From positions 16,413-80,412 of the forward strand of contig CAZGHN010000012.1 of the NCBI GenBank assembly GCA_964525555.1: 64,000 nt of DNA, written 5' to 3'. The notes beneath the pieces are model-generated. The model was not told the origin of the DNA, did not search any database, and was given only the letters and a program-made list of their open reading frames with translations. Positions 1-8,482 of this stretch are shown here, piece after piece. Source of the stretch: JAFGHJ01 sp964525555 (GTDB lineage: Bacteria > Hydrothermota > UBA3072). The position numbers were made by a program, and so were the translations under genes. Position 1 is the first letter of the stretch; the number at the start of each line of letters is the position of its first letter.

Positions 1-562
1 CCATTAAATCGTTCCTTGTATGTAGTCTTCCCGCAGTATCAATTAACACATAGTCCATTTCTCTTGCTATTGCAGCATCTACTGCGTCAAAACATACAGC
101 AGCAGGATCAGCTCCATAATCCGATTGAATAACTTCAGAATTAATTCTCTGCCCCCACTTGCTTAATTGTTCTACAGCACCCGTCCGGAAGGTATCGCCT
201 GAGGCCAAAAGAACTTTTTTCCCTTCCTTGTTAAGATTCCAACCTCTTTTTCCAAGTGTAGTGGTCTTCCCTACTCCATTTACACCAACGTATAACTCGA
301 CAATAGGCTTTTTATAAGTATTTTGCTTAACAGGAGTTTTAAGTATATTTATAAGTTCACTCCGAAGCGTAGAAAGATATTTATCGGGAGTAACTTTCTC
401 AAGTATCTTAATTAAACTTGTAGCAGTATCAACTCCGAAATCGGATTCAATTAACAGATTTTCAATATCTACTAAAGCTTCGGGATCCCTTCTGCCAAAA
501 AGATTTCGTAATTTTTTGCTAAAATTATCTCTGGTCTTCTGTAGAGTCTTCCTTAGATTCAC
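1..562 (-). CDS. ftsY: Signal recognition particle receptor FtsY (partial, C-terminus beyond window)
   Basis: FtsY is the membrane-associated SRP-family GTPase that docks ribosome-SRP complexes at the Sec translocon. The visible part reads as the helical N domain followed by the G domain, with the P-loop GVNGVGKTTTLGK and the G3 motif DTAGRLHTRN near the window edge. The frame is open to base 1, so the rest of the G domain lies outside. No ATG is in frame. The likely start is GTG at 562 (protein begins MNLRKTLQKTRDNFSKKLRN, typical of short FtsY proteins lacking an acidic A domain), with TTG at 583 as alternative. Either start overlaps the 3' end of the glycosyltransferase gene, suggesting translational coupling. 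Family assignment is certain; the start is inferred. Confidence 0.93.
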   Translation of the reverse strand, partial: MNLRKTLQKTRDNFSKKLRNLFGRRDPEALVDIENLLIESDFGVDTATSLIKILEKVTPDKYLSTLRSELINILKTPVKQNTYKKPIVELYVGVNGVGKTTTLGKRGWNLNKEGKKVLLASGDTFRTGAVEQLSKWGQRINSEVIQSDYGADPAAVCFDAVDAAIAREMDYVLIDTAGRLHTRNDLM

Positions 563-1478
563 GTTCCGAGATTTCCCTTTCAAGTCTTTTCACGTTTTCA
601 GCCAATGCAGCAACTGCTTCGGTTATAAAACCTACAGTAAAAAGAACCAACCCTGATATAACCATAAGTGTAACTAAGTATAAAAGTGGTCTATAGCCAT
701 GCTGAAATACAAAACGCTGAATAATCCCGTAAATTCCTACAATCGTTCCTAAGAAAATAAGAACAGCACCAGAAGTTCCAAAAAACAAAAAAGGCTTCCT
801 TAAAAGAGATATTTGCATTTTTACAGCCAAAAGATCCATTACCCCTATTACGACCCTACCTTTACCAGTATATTTTGACTCTCCAAATTTTCTTTCTCTT
901 AAATTAACCTTGACTTCAGAAACCCTGAAACCCTTATTTACAGCTAAAGCTACTATGTAGCGATGCCAATCTTTTCTTAAATTTACCTCCTCTAACACCT
1001 TTCTGCGCAAAGCCTTAATCGCATTTTGGTCATGTATAGGTAGATGAAATAAAACTCTTGATAAGAAGTTGTATACTCCGGACACGAATTTTTTTTGATA
1101 TTTGCCTTGCTTCCAGCCTGCAACAATATCATACCCTTTATCCATTTCTTCAAGTAATTTAGGAATGTCATTCGCGTCAAACTGGAGGTCCGCATCCATA
1201 ATTACAATAATTTGCGCTGTTGAATGTCTAAATCCTGTGAGTATTGCTTCTGTTTTGCCGAGATTAGCGCGATGGCTAAAAACTTTTAAATATTTATGTT
1301 TCTTCTTTAATTTTAAACCTTCTTCAAAAGTCCCGTCATCGCTTCCGTCATCGACAAGTATTACCTCGTAATTTCTCTTTTCCTTTTTTATAACGGAATC
1401 GATTTCCAGCATTAAAGGAAGTAAGTTTTCTTTTTCGTTAAAAGCTGGTACTATAATTGCGATATTTTTCTCAGTCAT
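525..1478 (-). CDS. Family 2 glycosyltransferase, polyprenyl-phosphate sugar transferase-like
   Basis: This is a DPM1/GtrB-type glycosyltransferase that would move a sugar from a nucleotide donor to a lipid carrier at the inner membrane. The GT-A domain occupies about residues 5-220, with the N-terminal strand IIVPAFNE, DDGSDDGT at 43-50 and the metal/nucleotide motif DADLQFD at 95-101. Two hydrophobic segments follow at about 233-255 and 266-290, then a charged tail, the layout of GtrB-like membrane glycosyltransferases. The start has an upstream GAAGG-like ribosome site. It lies 18 bases downstream of tyrS and overlaps the ftsY start, so it is in the SPFH-tyrS-GT-ftsY transcription unit. 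Donor and acceptor cannot be told from sequence. Confidence 0.88.
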   Translation of the reverse strand: MTEKNIAIIVPAFNEKENLLPLMLEIDSVIKKEKRNYEVILVDDGSDDGTFEEGLKLKKKHKYLKVFSHRANLGKTEAILTGFRHSTAQIIVIMDADLQFDANDIPKLLEEMDKGYDIVAGWKQGKYQKKFVSGVYNFLSRVLFHLPIHDQNAIKALRRKVLEEVNLRKDWHRYIVALAVNKGFRVSEVKVNLRERKFGESKYTGKGRVVIGVMDLLAVKMQISLLRKPFLFFGTSGAVLIFLGTIVGIYGIIQRFVFQHGYRPLLYLVTLMVISGLVLFTVGFITEAVAALAENVKRLEREISERESKEDSTEDQR

Positions 1479-1496
1479 TGGTTTTTACCTTCAAAA

Positions 1497-2672
1497 TTAT
1501 CCCGGTTTAATTTTTATAAATCGTAGTTTTCCAACACGCAAAACTGTATCTTTTTCAAAAGACATATTAAGAGTAAAGTCGGTAACTTTTTTACCATCTA
1601 TTTTAAGAGCTCCGCTTGTTATAAGCCGTCTGGCTTCTCCGCGTGACTTCACAAATCCCGCTTTCTCGAGTAGTTCTACGACCCATATTTCCTCTCCCCT
1701 ATTAATTTTCAACTCTTTAATATCTTCAGGTTCCTTATTTTTCGAAAAAACTTTTATGAATTCTTCTTTTGCTTTTTCTGCTGCTTTTATGTCATGATAT
1801 AAAGAAACAACATTACTAGCAAGATCCATTTTTATATCTCTTGGGTTTTCTCCTGCTTTAAGCTTATTTTTTATGGTTTTAAGCATATTTTCATCGTAAT
1901 CCAGGCATAATTTAAAATATCTAAGTATTAGATCGTCAGGTATCGACATCAATTTTCCGAACTGTTCCTTTGGAGATTCCGCTACACCCACATAATTTCC
2001 GTAAGATTTGCTCATCTTTCTGACACCGTCCAGACCTTCAAGAATAGGCATTAACATAACCACCTGAGGTTCCATATCAAAACTTCTCTGCATATCTCTG
2101 CCCAGAAGGTGATTCCAGTGCTGGTCTGTGCCTCCGAGCTCAACATCAGCTTCTATAGCAACGGAATCATATGCCTGAAATACAGGGTATAGGAATTCAT
2201 GAAGTGCTATAGGTTGCTCACTCTTAAATCTTTTTGCGAAATCATCTCTTTCCATCATTTTCGCCATAGTTATTCTGGAAGTTAGTTTTACTATTTCCGT
2301 AGGAGTTAATTTGGCAAGCCATTTGGAGTTATGCCTTATTTCCGTATTTTTCTTATCTAGAATTTTAAATATCTGTTTTTCATAATTTTTCATATTAGCT
2401 TTAACATTTTCTTCGGTTAAAGGGGGTCTTGTTTTGGAACGTCCGGAAGGGTCTCCTATCATTGCGGTAAAATCACCCACAACGAGAACAGCAGTGTGAC
2501 CAAGTTCCTGAAAATCCAGCAACTTTCTAAGAACGACCGCAAAACCGAGGTGAATATCCGGCGCCGTCGGGTCAATTCCGAGTTTTACTCTTAAAGGTTT
2601 CTTTTTCTTTAGTTTATTTTTAAGCTCTTCTTCAGGTATTACTGTTTCGACCCGAGCGAGTATTTTTTCCAA
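1497..2672 (-). CDS. tyrS: Tyrosyl-tRNA synthetase
   Basis: Class I synthetase that charges tRNA-Tyr in the cytoplasm. The HIGH-like motif HLGF is at residues 41-44, directly after KLGIDPTAPDI. The KMSKS motif is intact near residue 220, and an S4 RNA-binding domain fills about the last 65 residues. At 391 residues it fits the TyrZ/Thermus-like branch. The start appears to be TTG at 2672: the frame has a stop a few codons upstream and no ATG nearby, and the N-terminus (VIPEEELKNKL) matches the family from there. No strong ribosome site sits at the usual distance; the GGAGG in the end of the preceding gene is about 17 bases away, so coupling to that gene is plausible. Confidence 0.96.
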   Translation of the reverse strand: MEKILARVETVIPEEELKNKLKKKKPLRVKLGIDPTAPDIHLGFAVVLRKLLDFQELGHTAVLVVGDFTAMIGDPSGRSKTRPPLTEENVKANMKNYEKQIFKILDKKNTEIRHNSKWLAKLTPTEIVKLTSRITMAKMMERDDFAKRFKSEQPIALHEFLYPVFQAYDSVAIEADVELGGTDQHWNHLLGRDMQRSFDMEPQVVMLMPILEGLDGVRKMSKSYGNYVGVAESPKEQFGKLMSIPDDLILRYFKLCLDYDENMLKTIKNKLKAGENPRDIKMDLASNVVSLYHDIKAAEKAKEEFIKVFSKNKEPEDIKELKINRGEEIWVVELLEKAGFVKSRGEARRLITSGALKIDGKKVTDFTLNMSFEKDTVLRVGKLRFIKIKPG

Positions 2673-2683
2673 CTCAGATTTAA

Positions 2684-3601
2684 TTATTTACCTCCTGAAG
2701 GTATATTTAAAAGAGGCGTTAATTTCTGATCGAATGGAGTTACGATTACAGTATTGTTGGGTGAATTCACAAGCTGCTGAAGAGTTTTAATATAATACCA
2801 CTGCAAGTAACTCCTGGAAAGAGACTGGGCAATAATCTTATTATAATCAGACACACCTTTAGCCTCTACCGCTTTTCTTTCAGCTTCTCTTCTCTCCTTA
2901 TCCAAAACAAATTCCATTTTTTCTGCCTCTTGTTTTGCCGCCATTTTAGCATCAATTTCGTTTTGTACTTTAGCAGGTAATTTCACATCTCTTAACAAAA
3001 CTCTTTCTATTTCAACCTTTCTATCTTTCACTGCTTCTCTAAGATTTTCGCTAATCTGTATTGAAACGGATTCTCTGTTCTGAGTGTAAATATCTTCTAC
3101 TTTATAATTTGAAATTACATTACGAATAGATGTTCTCGCCGCTGGGCGTACGATTTTAGCTACATAATTAAGTCCCAGTGTACTATATACTTCAGCAGCT
3201 CCTTCCGGCATTAGTTTATACCAAACTGTCATATCAAGTCGAACCATTAACCCTTCCGAAGTTAAAGCCTCTATTGCGTCATCACCTCTCACCTGCCCTT
3301 CTCTTGGGGCAACGCTCATTGTATACTCTTCTGTTCTTATACTCATTTTTTCAACAGACGCGAAAGGATTAACCAGGTGTAGTCCGTTTTTTAACGTTTG
3401 TTCATTAACTTTGCCAAAAACAATTACCACTCCAACATTTCCGGGAGGGATAAGCCTAACCATAGAGGCAACAAGAAAAATAAATGATAACAATATAACG
3501 CCAACTGGGATTAATTTACCTTGAGGGTTTCTTTTAATCTCTGGAGAGCTAAACATTACTAGACCTACGATTAGACAAATAACAAATAAGAAAACTAACA
3601 T
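2684..3601 (-). CDS. SPFH/prohibitin-domain membrane protein
   Basis: The protein belongs to the SPFH (stomatin, prohibitin, flotillin, HflK/C) group, which assembles ring-like oligomers at membranes and often modulates membrane proteases. Two hydrophobic segments lie at about residues 2-20 and 34-54, followed by the SPFH domain (GNVGVVIVFGKVNEQTLKNG onward) to about 250 and a charged helical region rich in Glu, Lys and Ala that should form a coiled coil. It starts at ATG 3601 after a clear GGAGGTG ribosome site. It is first in the unit with tyrS; no NfeD or protease partner is adjacent, so the client is unknown. Confidence 0.88.
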   Translation of the reverse strand: MLVFLFVICLIVGLVMFSSPEIKRNPQGKLIPVGVILLSFIFLVASMVRLIPPGNVGVVIVFGKVNEQTLKNGLHLVNPFASVEKMSIRTEEYTMSVAPREGQVRGDDAIEALTSEGLMVRLDMTVWYKLMPEGAAEVYSTLGLNYVAKIVRPAARTSIRNVISNYKVEDIYTQNRESVSIQISENLREAVKDRKVEIERVLLRDVKLPAKVQNEIDAKMAAKQEAEKMEFVLDKERREAERKAVEAKGVSDYNKIIAQSLSRSYLQWYYIKTLQQLVNSPNNTVIVTPFDQKLTPLLNIPSGGK

Positions 3602-3685
3602 TTTACACCTCCGATAAGTTTTTTAATAACAAAGACTTAAATTAAAAATATGAAGAACTCTGTTGCATATTTCGTTTATACGGAA

Positions 3686-3713
3686 AAAGTAATTTAATAT
3701 TCTTATTTGTCAA
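3686..3713 (-). promoter_or_regulatory. Candidate promoter for SPFH-tyrS-GT-ftsY unit
   Basis: On the minus strand a perfect -35 TTGACA (3708-3713) is followed after 16 bases by a weak -10, TACTTT. It overlaps the end of the methyltransferase gene and leaves a leader of about 80 bases before the SPFH gene. The -10 is poor, so this is a moderate call. Confidence 0.45.
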
Positions 3714-4462
3714 GGTTTTTCAGCAAGTGCAAGTAAACGCATGCCCTCTTTGAAAATTTTTTTCTGTAATTTTATAAACCCAGTTTGAATTAAGAATTCG
3801 TATATGAAATTTAGGTATGGCATTTCTATTTTTTTATAAAATCTTGGAAATTTACGTAATGGTAATATTAGTTTTCCCCATCCTCTCAATTCATTTTCGA
3901 GCGAATATAATTCTATAATTTTGAAACCGGTATCAATTAATAAGGATCTTAGTTCATCTTTTGAAAAATTCTTATGTATATATTTATCACCATTAGTCCC
4001 CTCTGTTATTCCATATTTCCTAAGAACTCCGATTTCCTCGTATTCAATAGCTTTTCCTAAGTTATGAGGAGTACTCAAGAGTAGTTTTCCTTTGGGTTTC
4101 AACATCTTAAATATATTAATCAATCCTCTTTTTGGATTTCTTAGATGCTCCAGTACTTCAGAAAATAAAACAAAATCGAAAGATTTTTCACGAAAGCATA
4201 AGTCATTTTCTATATCTAAATTTACGAGTAATTTGCTTTTTGCTTTCCTTAATTTTTCTATCGATATATCCGCACCTATAATATTATTATCCAGGTATCT
4301 ACCGGAACTACATCCAATATCGATAATAAGACCTTTTTCTTTTTGAAGGTATTCTCTAAGAATTTTTTCTCTAACTCTGTGATTTGGTCTTGAATAAACT
4401 ATTCGGTCTTCAGGGTAACATTTACCAACAAGGTCATAAAACTCTTTATATTTCATATGCAT
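3710..4462 (-). CDS. Class I SAM-dependent methyltransferase
   Basis: This 250-residue protein has the Rossmann-type methyltransferase signature: motif I IIDIGCSSGRYLDN at about 46-58, the acidic residue in IIGADIS, and FDFVLFSEVLEHLRNP, typical of the Methyltransf_11 family whose members modify small molecules, lipids or sugars. The C-terminal third (after residue 170) is specific to this protein and may bind substrate. The gene begins only 13 bases after the 3' end of tRNA-Met with no terminator between, so it is probably read from the tRNA promoter. No ribosome site is evident; ATG 4462 or the second ATG two codons later are both possible. Substrate unknown. Confidence 0.85.
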   Translation of the reverse strand: MHMKYKEFYDLVGKCYPEDRIVYSRPNHRVREKILREYLQKEKGLIIDIGCSSGRYLDNNIIGADISIEKLRKAKSKLLVNLDIENDLCFREKSFDFVLFSEVLEHLRNPKRGLINIFKMLKPKGKLLLSTPHNLGKAIEYEEIGVLRKYGITEGTNGDKYIHKNFSKDELRSLLIDTGFKIIELYSLENELRGWGKLILPLRKFPRFYKKIEMPYLNFIYEFLIQTGFIKLQKKIFKEGMRLLALAEKP

Positions 4463-4475
4463 CTTAAAAAGAAAT

Positions 4476-4549
4476 TAGCGGCGCAGGGACTCGAACCCCG
4501 GACACGTGGATTATGATTCCACTGCTCTGACCAGCTGAGCTACGCCGCC
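4476..4549 (-). tRNA. tRNA-Met(CAT), elongator type
   Basis: The minus strand folds as a complete cloverleaf. The acceptor GGCGGCG pairs with CGCCGCT (one G-T wobble at 1-72), followed by U8-A9, D arm, anticodon stem GTGGA/TCCAC with loop ATCATAA giving anticodon CAT, and T arm with TTCGAGT. CCA is not encoded. The layout resembles elongator tRNA-Met rather than initiator, which has an unpaired 1-72; a lysidine-modified tRNA-Ile2 is the alternative. Confidence 0.9.
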
Positions 4550-4564
4550 ATAATTTATGAATTT

Positions 4565-4592
4565 AATATATTTAAGCGTTCATAAATGTCAA
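4565..4592 (-). promoter_or_regulatory. Promoter of tRNA-Met
   Basis: Minus strand: -35 TTGACA at 4587-4592, 16-base spacer, -10 TATATT at 4565-4570. The expected start of transcription is about 10 bases before the tRNA 5' end. The same arrangement precedes the other tRNA genes here. Confidence 0.75.
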
Positions 4593-4604
4593 GCTCTAAG
4601 GGAT

Positions 4605-4980
4605 CAGTTGAATGGTCAAATTGTTGAATAGTTGAACAATAAAAAAAACGACAAAAAAACTTCGTGTCTTAGTGTCTTTGTGTGAGTAAAAAATAGCTAA
4701 CGGCGTACAGCTCACAGCTGAAAAATAAAATAAAAAAATCAGTGTTTATCCGTGTAAATCCGTGGCAATATAATAGATTCTTTGAATCAGTTGAATTGTT
4801 GAATAGGAAAATAGTTGAATTGTTCTCATTTCCCAATTTCCCCATTTTTCGATTTTTCTAATTTTTTCTTTGTGTTCCCCGTGGCTCCGTGTGAGATATC
4901 CTTTTTTTAGTGTGTTTTTTAAACGTAAATTCAAAAGGGGTAGTGGGGTTTCGTGTATTTAGTGTGTTTCGTGGTTAAAT
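4605..4980. repeat. Iterated-word repeat block between tRNA-Met and GlcD-like gene
   Basis: The 478-base gap holds no gene. It contains several word families in succession: ttgaatagttgaac-like words (4608-4640, 4780-4825), gtgtcttagtgtctttgtg words (4664-4688), a 68-bp element (4697-4764) repeated at 54660-54727, a second gtgttccccgtggctccgtg run (4866-4898) and a tttcgtgtatttagtgtg run (4948-4976). A short open frame at 4746-4934 is made of these repeats and is not a gene. Confidence 0.8.
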
Positions 4981-4994
4981 CAGTTTTTTTGGTC

Positions 4995-5022
4995 TTGACT
5001 ATAATTGACTTACTGTTATTTT
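4995..5022 (+). promoter_or_regulatory. Promoter of GlcD-like gene, leaderless
   Basis: -35 TTGACT (4995-5000), 16-base spacer, -10 TATTTT (5017-5022). The ATG of the next gene begins 5 bases after the -10, where transcription itself should begin, and no ribosome site is present. Confidence 0.6.
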
Positions 5023-5027
5023 AGCCT

Positions 5028-6410
5028 ATGGAAAAATTAGTACAACTCGAGAAAGAGTTTGAACACGAATTACTTACAGACAAAGAAAAATTGGAAAAAT
5101 ACGCACGGGATGAAACTCCCGGCGATTATTATTTTCTTCCTGATGCCGCTTTCCTGCCGACAGATACCGATTCGATATCAAGACTTCTCGAAATAGACCA
5201 AAAGGCAAAGATACCTATAATTCCGAGAGGAGGCGGTACAAGCAGAACAGCAGGACCTCTTGCGGTTAACGGAGGAGTGATACTTTCTCTTGAAAAAATG
5301 AATGAAATCATCGGCTTTGACGAAAAAAACTGCATTTTGGAAATCCAACCGGGTGTCATTACGGAAGAATTGAATAAATTTCTTGAACAATATGGTTTTT
5401 TCTTTCCTCCCGATCCTTCGTCTGTTGATTCATGTTTTATAGGAGGAAATGTCGCTACAAACGCGGGAGGCGCCAGATGCCTTCTTTACGGGCTTACGAG
5501 AGATTATGTTAGAGGTGTTGAAGTAATTTTGCCTGATGGTTCAAAAGAATTCTTCGGAGGAAAGTTAAAAAAGGACGCTACAGGATATTCTCTTTTAAAT
5601 CTCCTAATAGGTTCAGAGGGTACTCTTGGAGTTATTACGAGGATATTTTTAGATGTTGTAAAACTTCCTCCCTATTCCGCTACATTAGTAGCACCATTTA
5701 AAAGCCTCGAAGATGCTGGGATTTCAGCGTTCAATATACTATCAAGCGGTACTATCCCCTCTGCTTTCGAGCTGATCGACGAAGATGCGGTCAAAGTAAC
5801 GATCGGCAACCTGGATAAAAAAATACCGTCGGCAGAAGAAGGAACACTAATTATTGCAGAACTCCTGGAAAATTCAAAAGAAGACCTTGAGAAAAAATTT
5901 GAAATAATAGGTAATGAATTCTTAGAAAACAATGCCGTAGATGTACTAGTTGCGGAAGAAAACCATCAACAGGAAAAAATATGGGACTTCAGACGAAGCA
6001 TATCGGAAGCACTCGATTTATCCGGAACCATCATCCCGGAAGATATATCCATACCCAGATCAAATATTCCCAAATTTATCCCTGAAATAAAAAAATTGGA
6101 AAAAGAATTTAACACTAAAATCTATACTTTCGGGCACATAGGAGATGGAAATCTTCACGTGAATATTTTAAAAAATGAAGAATGGAAAGATAACGGAGAT
6201 AAGATCATTAATGAATTATTCAAGAAACTGAACACTTTTAATGGTAAGATAAGCGGAGAACACGGTATAGGTTTTACGAAGAAAAAATACCTTAAATATT
6301 CAAGATCAGATAAGGAGATTGATCTTATGAAAAAAATAAAAAAAGAATTCGATCCTTACAATATATTAAATCCCGGAAAAATATTTGATATAGAGGAAAT
6401 AAATGCGTAA
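5028..6410 (+). CDS. FAD-linked oxidase, GlcD / D-lactate dehydrogenase type
   Basis: This is a flavoprotein of the glycolate oxidase subunit D / D-lactate dehydrogenase family, oxidising 2-hydroxyacids. The PCMH-type FAD-binding domain spans about residues 36-215, with the phosphate-binding PRGGGTS at 66-72 and a glycine-rich IGGNVATNAGGARCLLYG segment. The FAD-oxidase C domain follows, with HIGDGNLH near 370 and SGEHGIGFTKKKYL near 408, which carry conserved substrate/flavin-site His residues. At 460 residues it is full length. No GlcE, GlcF or electron-transfer flavoprotein gene is adjacent, so a single-subunit lactate-type dehydrogenase is as likely as glycolate oxidase. It appears to be leaderless and overlaps the next gene by 8 bases. 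Confidence 0.92.
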   Translation: MEKLVQLEKEFEHELLTDKEKLEKYARDETPGDYYFLPDAAFLPTDTDSISRLLEIDQKAKIPIIPRGGGTSRTAGPLAVNGGVILSLEKMNEIIGFDEKNCILEIQPGVITEELNKFLEQYGFFFPPDPSSVDSCFIGGNVATNAGGARCLLYGLTRDYVRGVEVILPDGSKEFFGGKLKKDATGYSLLNLLIGSEGTLGVITRIFLDVVKLPPYSATLVAPFKSLEDAGISAFNILSSGTIPSAFELIDEDAVKVTIGNLDKKIPSAEEGTLIIAELLENSKEDLEKKFEIIGNEFLENNAVDVLVAEENHQQEKIWDFRRSISEALDLSGTIIPEDISIPRSNIPKFIPEIKKLEKEFNTKIYTFGHIGDGNLHVNILKNEEWKDNGDKIINELFKKLNTFNGKISGEHGIGFTKKKYLKYSRSDKEIDLMKKIKKEFDPYNILNPGKIFDIEEINA

Positions 6411-7197
6411 AAAGATAACTTCTTCAATTTTTCGCATTTTAAATAGAATATCATCCAAAAAGATAGAATTCCCTCTGGAAAACATTAGTAGGATAGCCCT
6501 CCGTCCTTCAGAGGTTAAAGGCGAATTGCTCTACTGCCTGCCTCTGATTGAATCATTATCGAAAAAAAAGAAATTATCTCTGTTACTTCCTGAGGGCCAA
6601 GATGCAAAGTATTTTAGGCGTCTTCGCCCCAAAATTATTCGCTATCAGGAAAAATCAGGTCCTATTGGAATGTTATTCTTAAGAAACAGTATCAAAGAAA
6701 AATATGATTTATTTATAGATCTTAACGAAAAGAATATTCATGTGTTTTCTTACATTTTAAAAAATCCTACAGTTGCTTCGATATATGAAGGACCCAGTGT
6801 AAATATTATTGCAAGAGCTCATAATAAATCAATAACAGGCAGTTACAAATATTTAATTGATTTACTTGGCTTTCCTGCTGTAAAGTGGAAAACTAAAGCT
6901 ATTCGAGCCAGACGTTACAGCAAAAAAAGAGAAAACGAAGAAATTATTGGTATTAGTGCCGATATTTCTACCCAATATCATGGATTGCGTAGAGTTTCGA
7001 ATGAAGATGGTTTACGTAAAGTTTCAAAGCTAATTACTAAAAGAAACGACCTATCGGCAATTGCTTTTTTCCTGGATATTCCACAGGTTCTGCTCCTTGA
7101 TGAAAAAGACCCCTTCGAGCCTGCGGATTCTATAAAAGTAGTAAGATATACAAAGAAAATTACATCTAAGATGATTGGAGATTGCTTAATTTTGTAA
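6403..7197 (+). CDS. Uncharacterised protein, possibly GT9-like
   Basis: I do not recognise this 264-residue protein with confidence. The opening ISRIALRPSEVKGELLYCLPLIESL resembles the start of family 9 (heptosyltransferase-like) glycosyltransferases, where a basic Arg/Gly loop is followed by a 'LPxxxxL' helix, and KYDLFIDLNEKNIHVFSYIL also fits that fold. The usual C-terminal nucleotide-sugar site (a GxxxxxxRRW/P and ...GxD pattern) is not evident, so it may be a degenerate or truncated member. There is no signal peptide or membrane segment. It overlaps the preceding flavoprotein gene by 8 bases and precedes another glycosyltransferase, which supports a role in cell-surface glycan work. Function unproven. 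Confidence 0.5.
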   Translation: MRKKITSSIFRILNRISSKKIEFPLENISRIALRPSEVKGELLYCLPLIESLSKKKKLSLLLPEGQDAKYFRRLRPKIIRYQEKSGPIGMLFLRNSIKEKYDLFIDLNEKNIHVFSYILKNPTVASIYEGPSVNIIARAHNKSITGSYKYLIDLLGFPAVKWKTKAIRARRYSKKRENEEIIGISADISTQYHGLRRVSNEDGLRKVSKLITKRNDLSAIAFFLDIPQVLLLDEKDPFEPADSIKVVRYTKKITSKMIGDCLIL

Positions 7198-7198
7198 A

Positions 7199-7285
7199 TT
7201 AGTGAGTAGAGAGTAGTGAGCAGTAAGCGGTTAAAAAAAGAAAAAAAACTTTGCGTTCTTTGTGGCTTTGTGTGAGAATTAAGTT
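7199..7285. repeat. Iterated-word repeat block
   Basis: Two word families in tandem: agtgagtagagagtagtgag/cagtaagcggttaaaaaa, then ctttgcgttctttgtggctttgtgtgag. They fill almost the whole 100-base gap between two codirectional genes. Confidence 0.75.
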
Positions 7286-7297
7286 TTTTGAATTAAA

Positions 7298-8359
7298 ATG
7301 AAAATTTTACATATAGCTTCTGAAAATGTTGCCGGTGTACCGGGAATTTTAGTTAAAGCTGAAAGAAAACAGGGGCATTATTCCCGATTAATGACTTACT
7401 TCAAAAGCCCCCGTTCTCATTGGGATGATATTGTTCTTAATCTTCCTATTTCAAATACATTATCTCTTGGAAGTCTAAAAAAAACAATTAAAACAGGAAC
7501 TTACGATTATTCACACAAGGAAGGTAAGCCTCCGGTTTGGACACCAAAATCATATGAGAAAATTTTCTATCTTTTCAGAGATGCTTTATGGGATTTTCAG
7601 CTTGGTCCTTTAAAAGACTTTATTTATTCTTTCGATTTTTATTTTCTTGATGGAGGACTCGGTTTCCTGCGAAATGGTAGAATAGTAAAAAATTTAAAGA
7701 AAATGAATAAGAAAATCGCAATATTGTATCTCGGTAGTGACGTTAGACTCAGAGGAGTTTTACCCCACATAGAAGAATTGGCCGATGTAATTTTCACAAC
7801 TGAATTTGACCATACATTTATTCATCCTGGAGTCCATTATGTTCCCTTCCCTTTTGAAGTAGACAAATTCAGAAAAAAAGAAATATTAAAAAAAGATAAA
7901 TTAACTATTTGCCATGCTCCTACAAAAAGATATTTAAAAGGAACAGAATATGTTCTTACCGCGGTTAATACACTTAAAGGTAAATACGATTTTGATTTTC
8001 TGTTAATCGAGAGTAAACCTCATGAAAAAGTTCTGCGAATAAAAAAGCAGAAATGCGACGTTCTTATCGATCAACTAACTGATTTCGGAGGTTTTGGTTA
8101 TGGAATGAATTCGATGGAGTGTTTGTCTATGGGTATTCCGAGTATAACTTATATAAATCCCGAATACGAAAAATTTTTACAAAAACATCCCTTCATAAAT
8201 GCCAATAAAGAAAATATAACAGGAGTCTTAGAAAAAGTATTGAAAGATCCCAGGATTTTATTGAAGAAAAGTACCGAAAGCCGCAGGTGGGTTGCAAAAA
8301 AACATAACTATCTCAACGTCAGTAAATTTATGCTTGATACGTTAGAGAGTAGTGAGTAG
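7298..8359 (+). CDS. GT-B fold glycosyltransferase (family 4-like)
   Basis: The N-terminus KILHIASENVAGVPGILVKAERKQGH matches the acceptor half of family 4 glycosyltransferases. HAPTKRYLKGTEYVLTAVNT (from about residue 206) and FGYGMNSMECLSMGIPSITY (about 266-285, the conserved E-containing nucleotide-sugar site) mark the C-terminal half. At 353 residues it is full length and soluble, and probably acts at the cytoplasmic membrane in polysaccharide or protein glycosylation. The last codons (LESSE then stop) are formed by the start of a gagtagtgagtagtaag repeat, so the C-terminus may have been reshaped by repeat insertion. Confidence 0.82.
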   Translation: MKILHIASENVAGVPGILVKAERKQGHYSRLMTYFKSPRSHWDDIVLNLPISNTLSLGSLKKTIKTGTYDYSHKEGKPPVWTPKSYEKIFYLFRDALWDFQLGPLKDFIYSFDFYFLDGGLGFLRNGRIVKNLKKMNKKIAILYLGSDVRLRGVLPHIEELADVIFTTEFDHTFIHPGVHYVPFPFEVDKFRKKEILKKDKLTICHAPTKRYLKGTEYVLTAVNTLKGKYDFDFLLIESKPHEKVLRIKKQKCDVLIDQLTDFGGFGYGMNSMECLSMGIPSITYINPEYEKFLQKHPFINANKENITGVLEKVLKDPRILLKKSTESRRWVAKKHNYLNVSKFMLDTLESSE

Positions 8360-8378
8360 TAAGTAGGGAGTAGTATAA
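8343..8378. repeat. gagtagtgagtag word repeat overlapping a gene end
   Basis: A run of gagtag/gtgagtag words that includes the last five codons and the stop of the preceding glycosyltransferase gene. Confidence 0.7.
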
Positions 8379-8393
8379 AAACAACAAAGAAAT

Positions 8394-8445
8394 AATAAAA
8401 AATGGTGTGGGAGAATAGTCTTTTTACCCCACACCATTTAAATTT
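8394..8445 (-). terminator. Strong hairpin terminator between convergent genes
   Basis: AAATGGTGTGGG (8400-8411) pairs perfectly with CCCACACCATTT (8428-8439) over a 16-base loop. On the minus strand the stem is followed by a T-rich run, so it terminates the LolA-like gene. It may also slow plus-strand transcription from the glycosyltransferase gene. Confidence 0.8.
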
Positions 8446-8447
8446 TC

Positions 8448-8476
8448 GTCTATTTAGTGTATTTCGTGGTTAAATT
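8448..8476. repeat. tatttagtgtatttcgtggtta word repeat
   Basis: A short copy of the tttagtgtgtttcgtggtt family also found at 4948-4976 and 44695-44725. Confidence 0.65.
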
Positions 8477-8482
8477 AAAAGT

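Noticed and set aside
4746..4934. Open frame in the gap before the GlcD-like gene
   Set aside because: Composed of the iterated repeat words; no ribosome site and no protein family.
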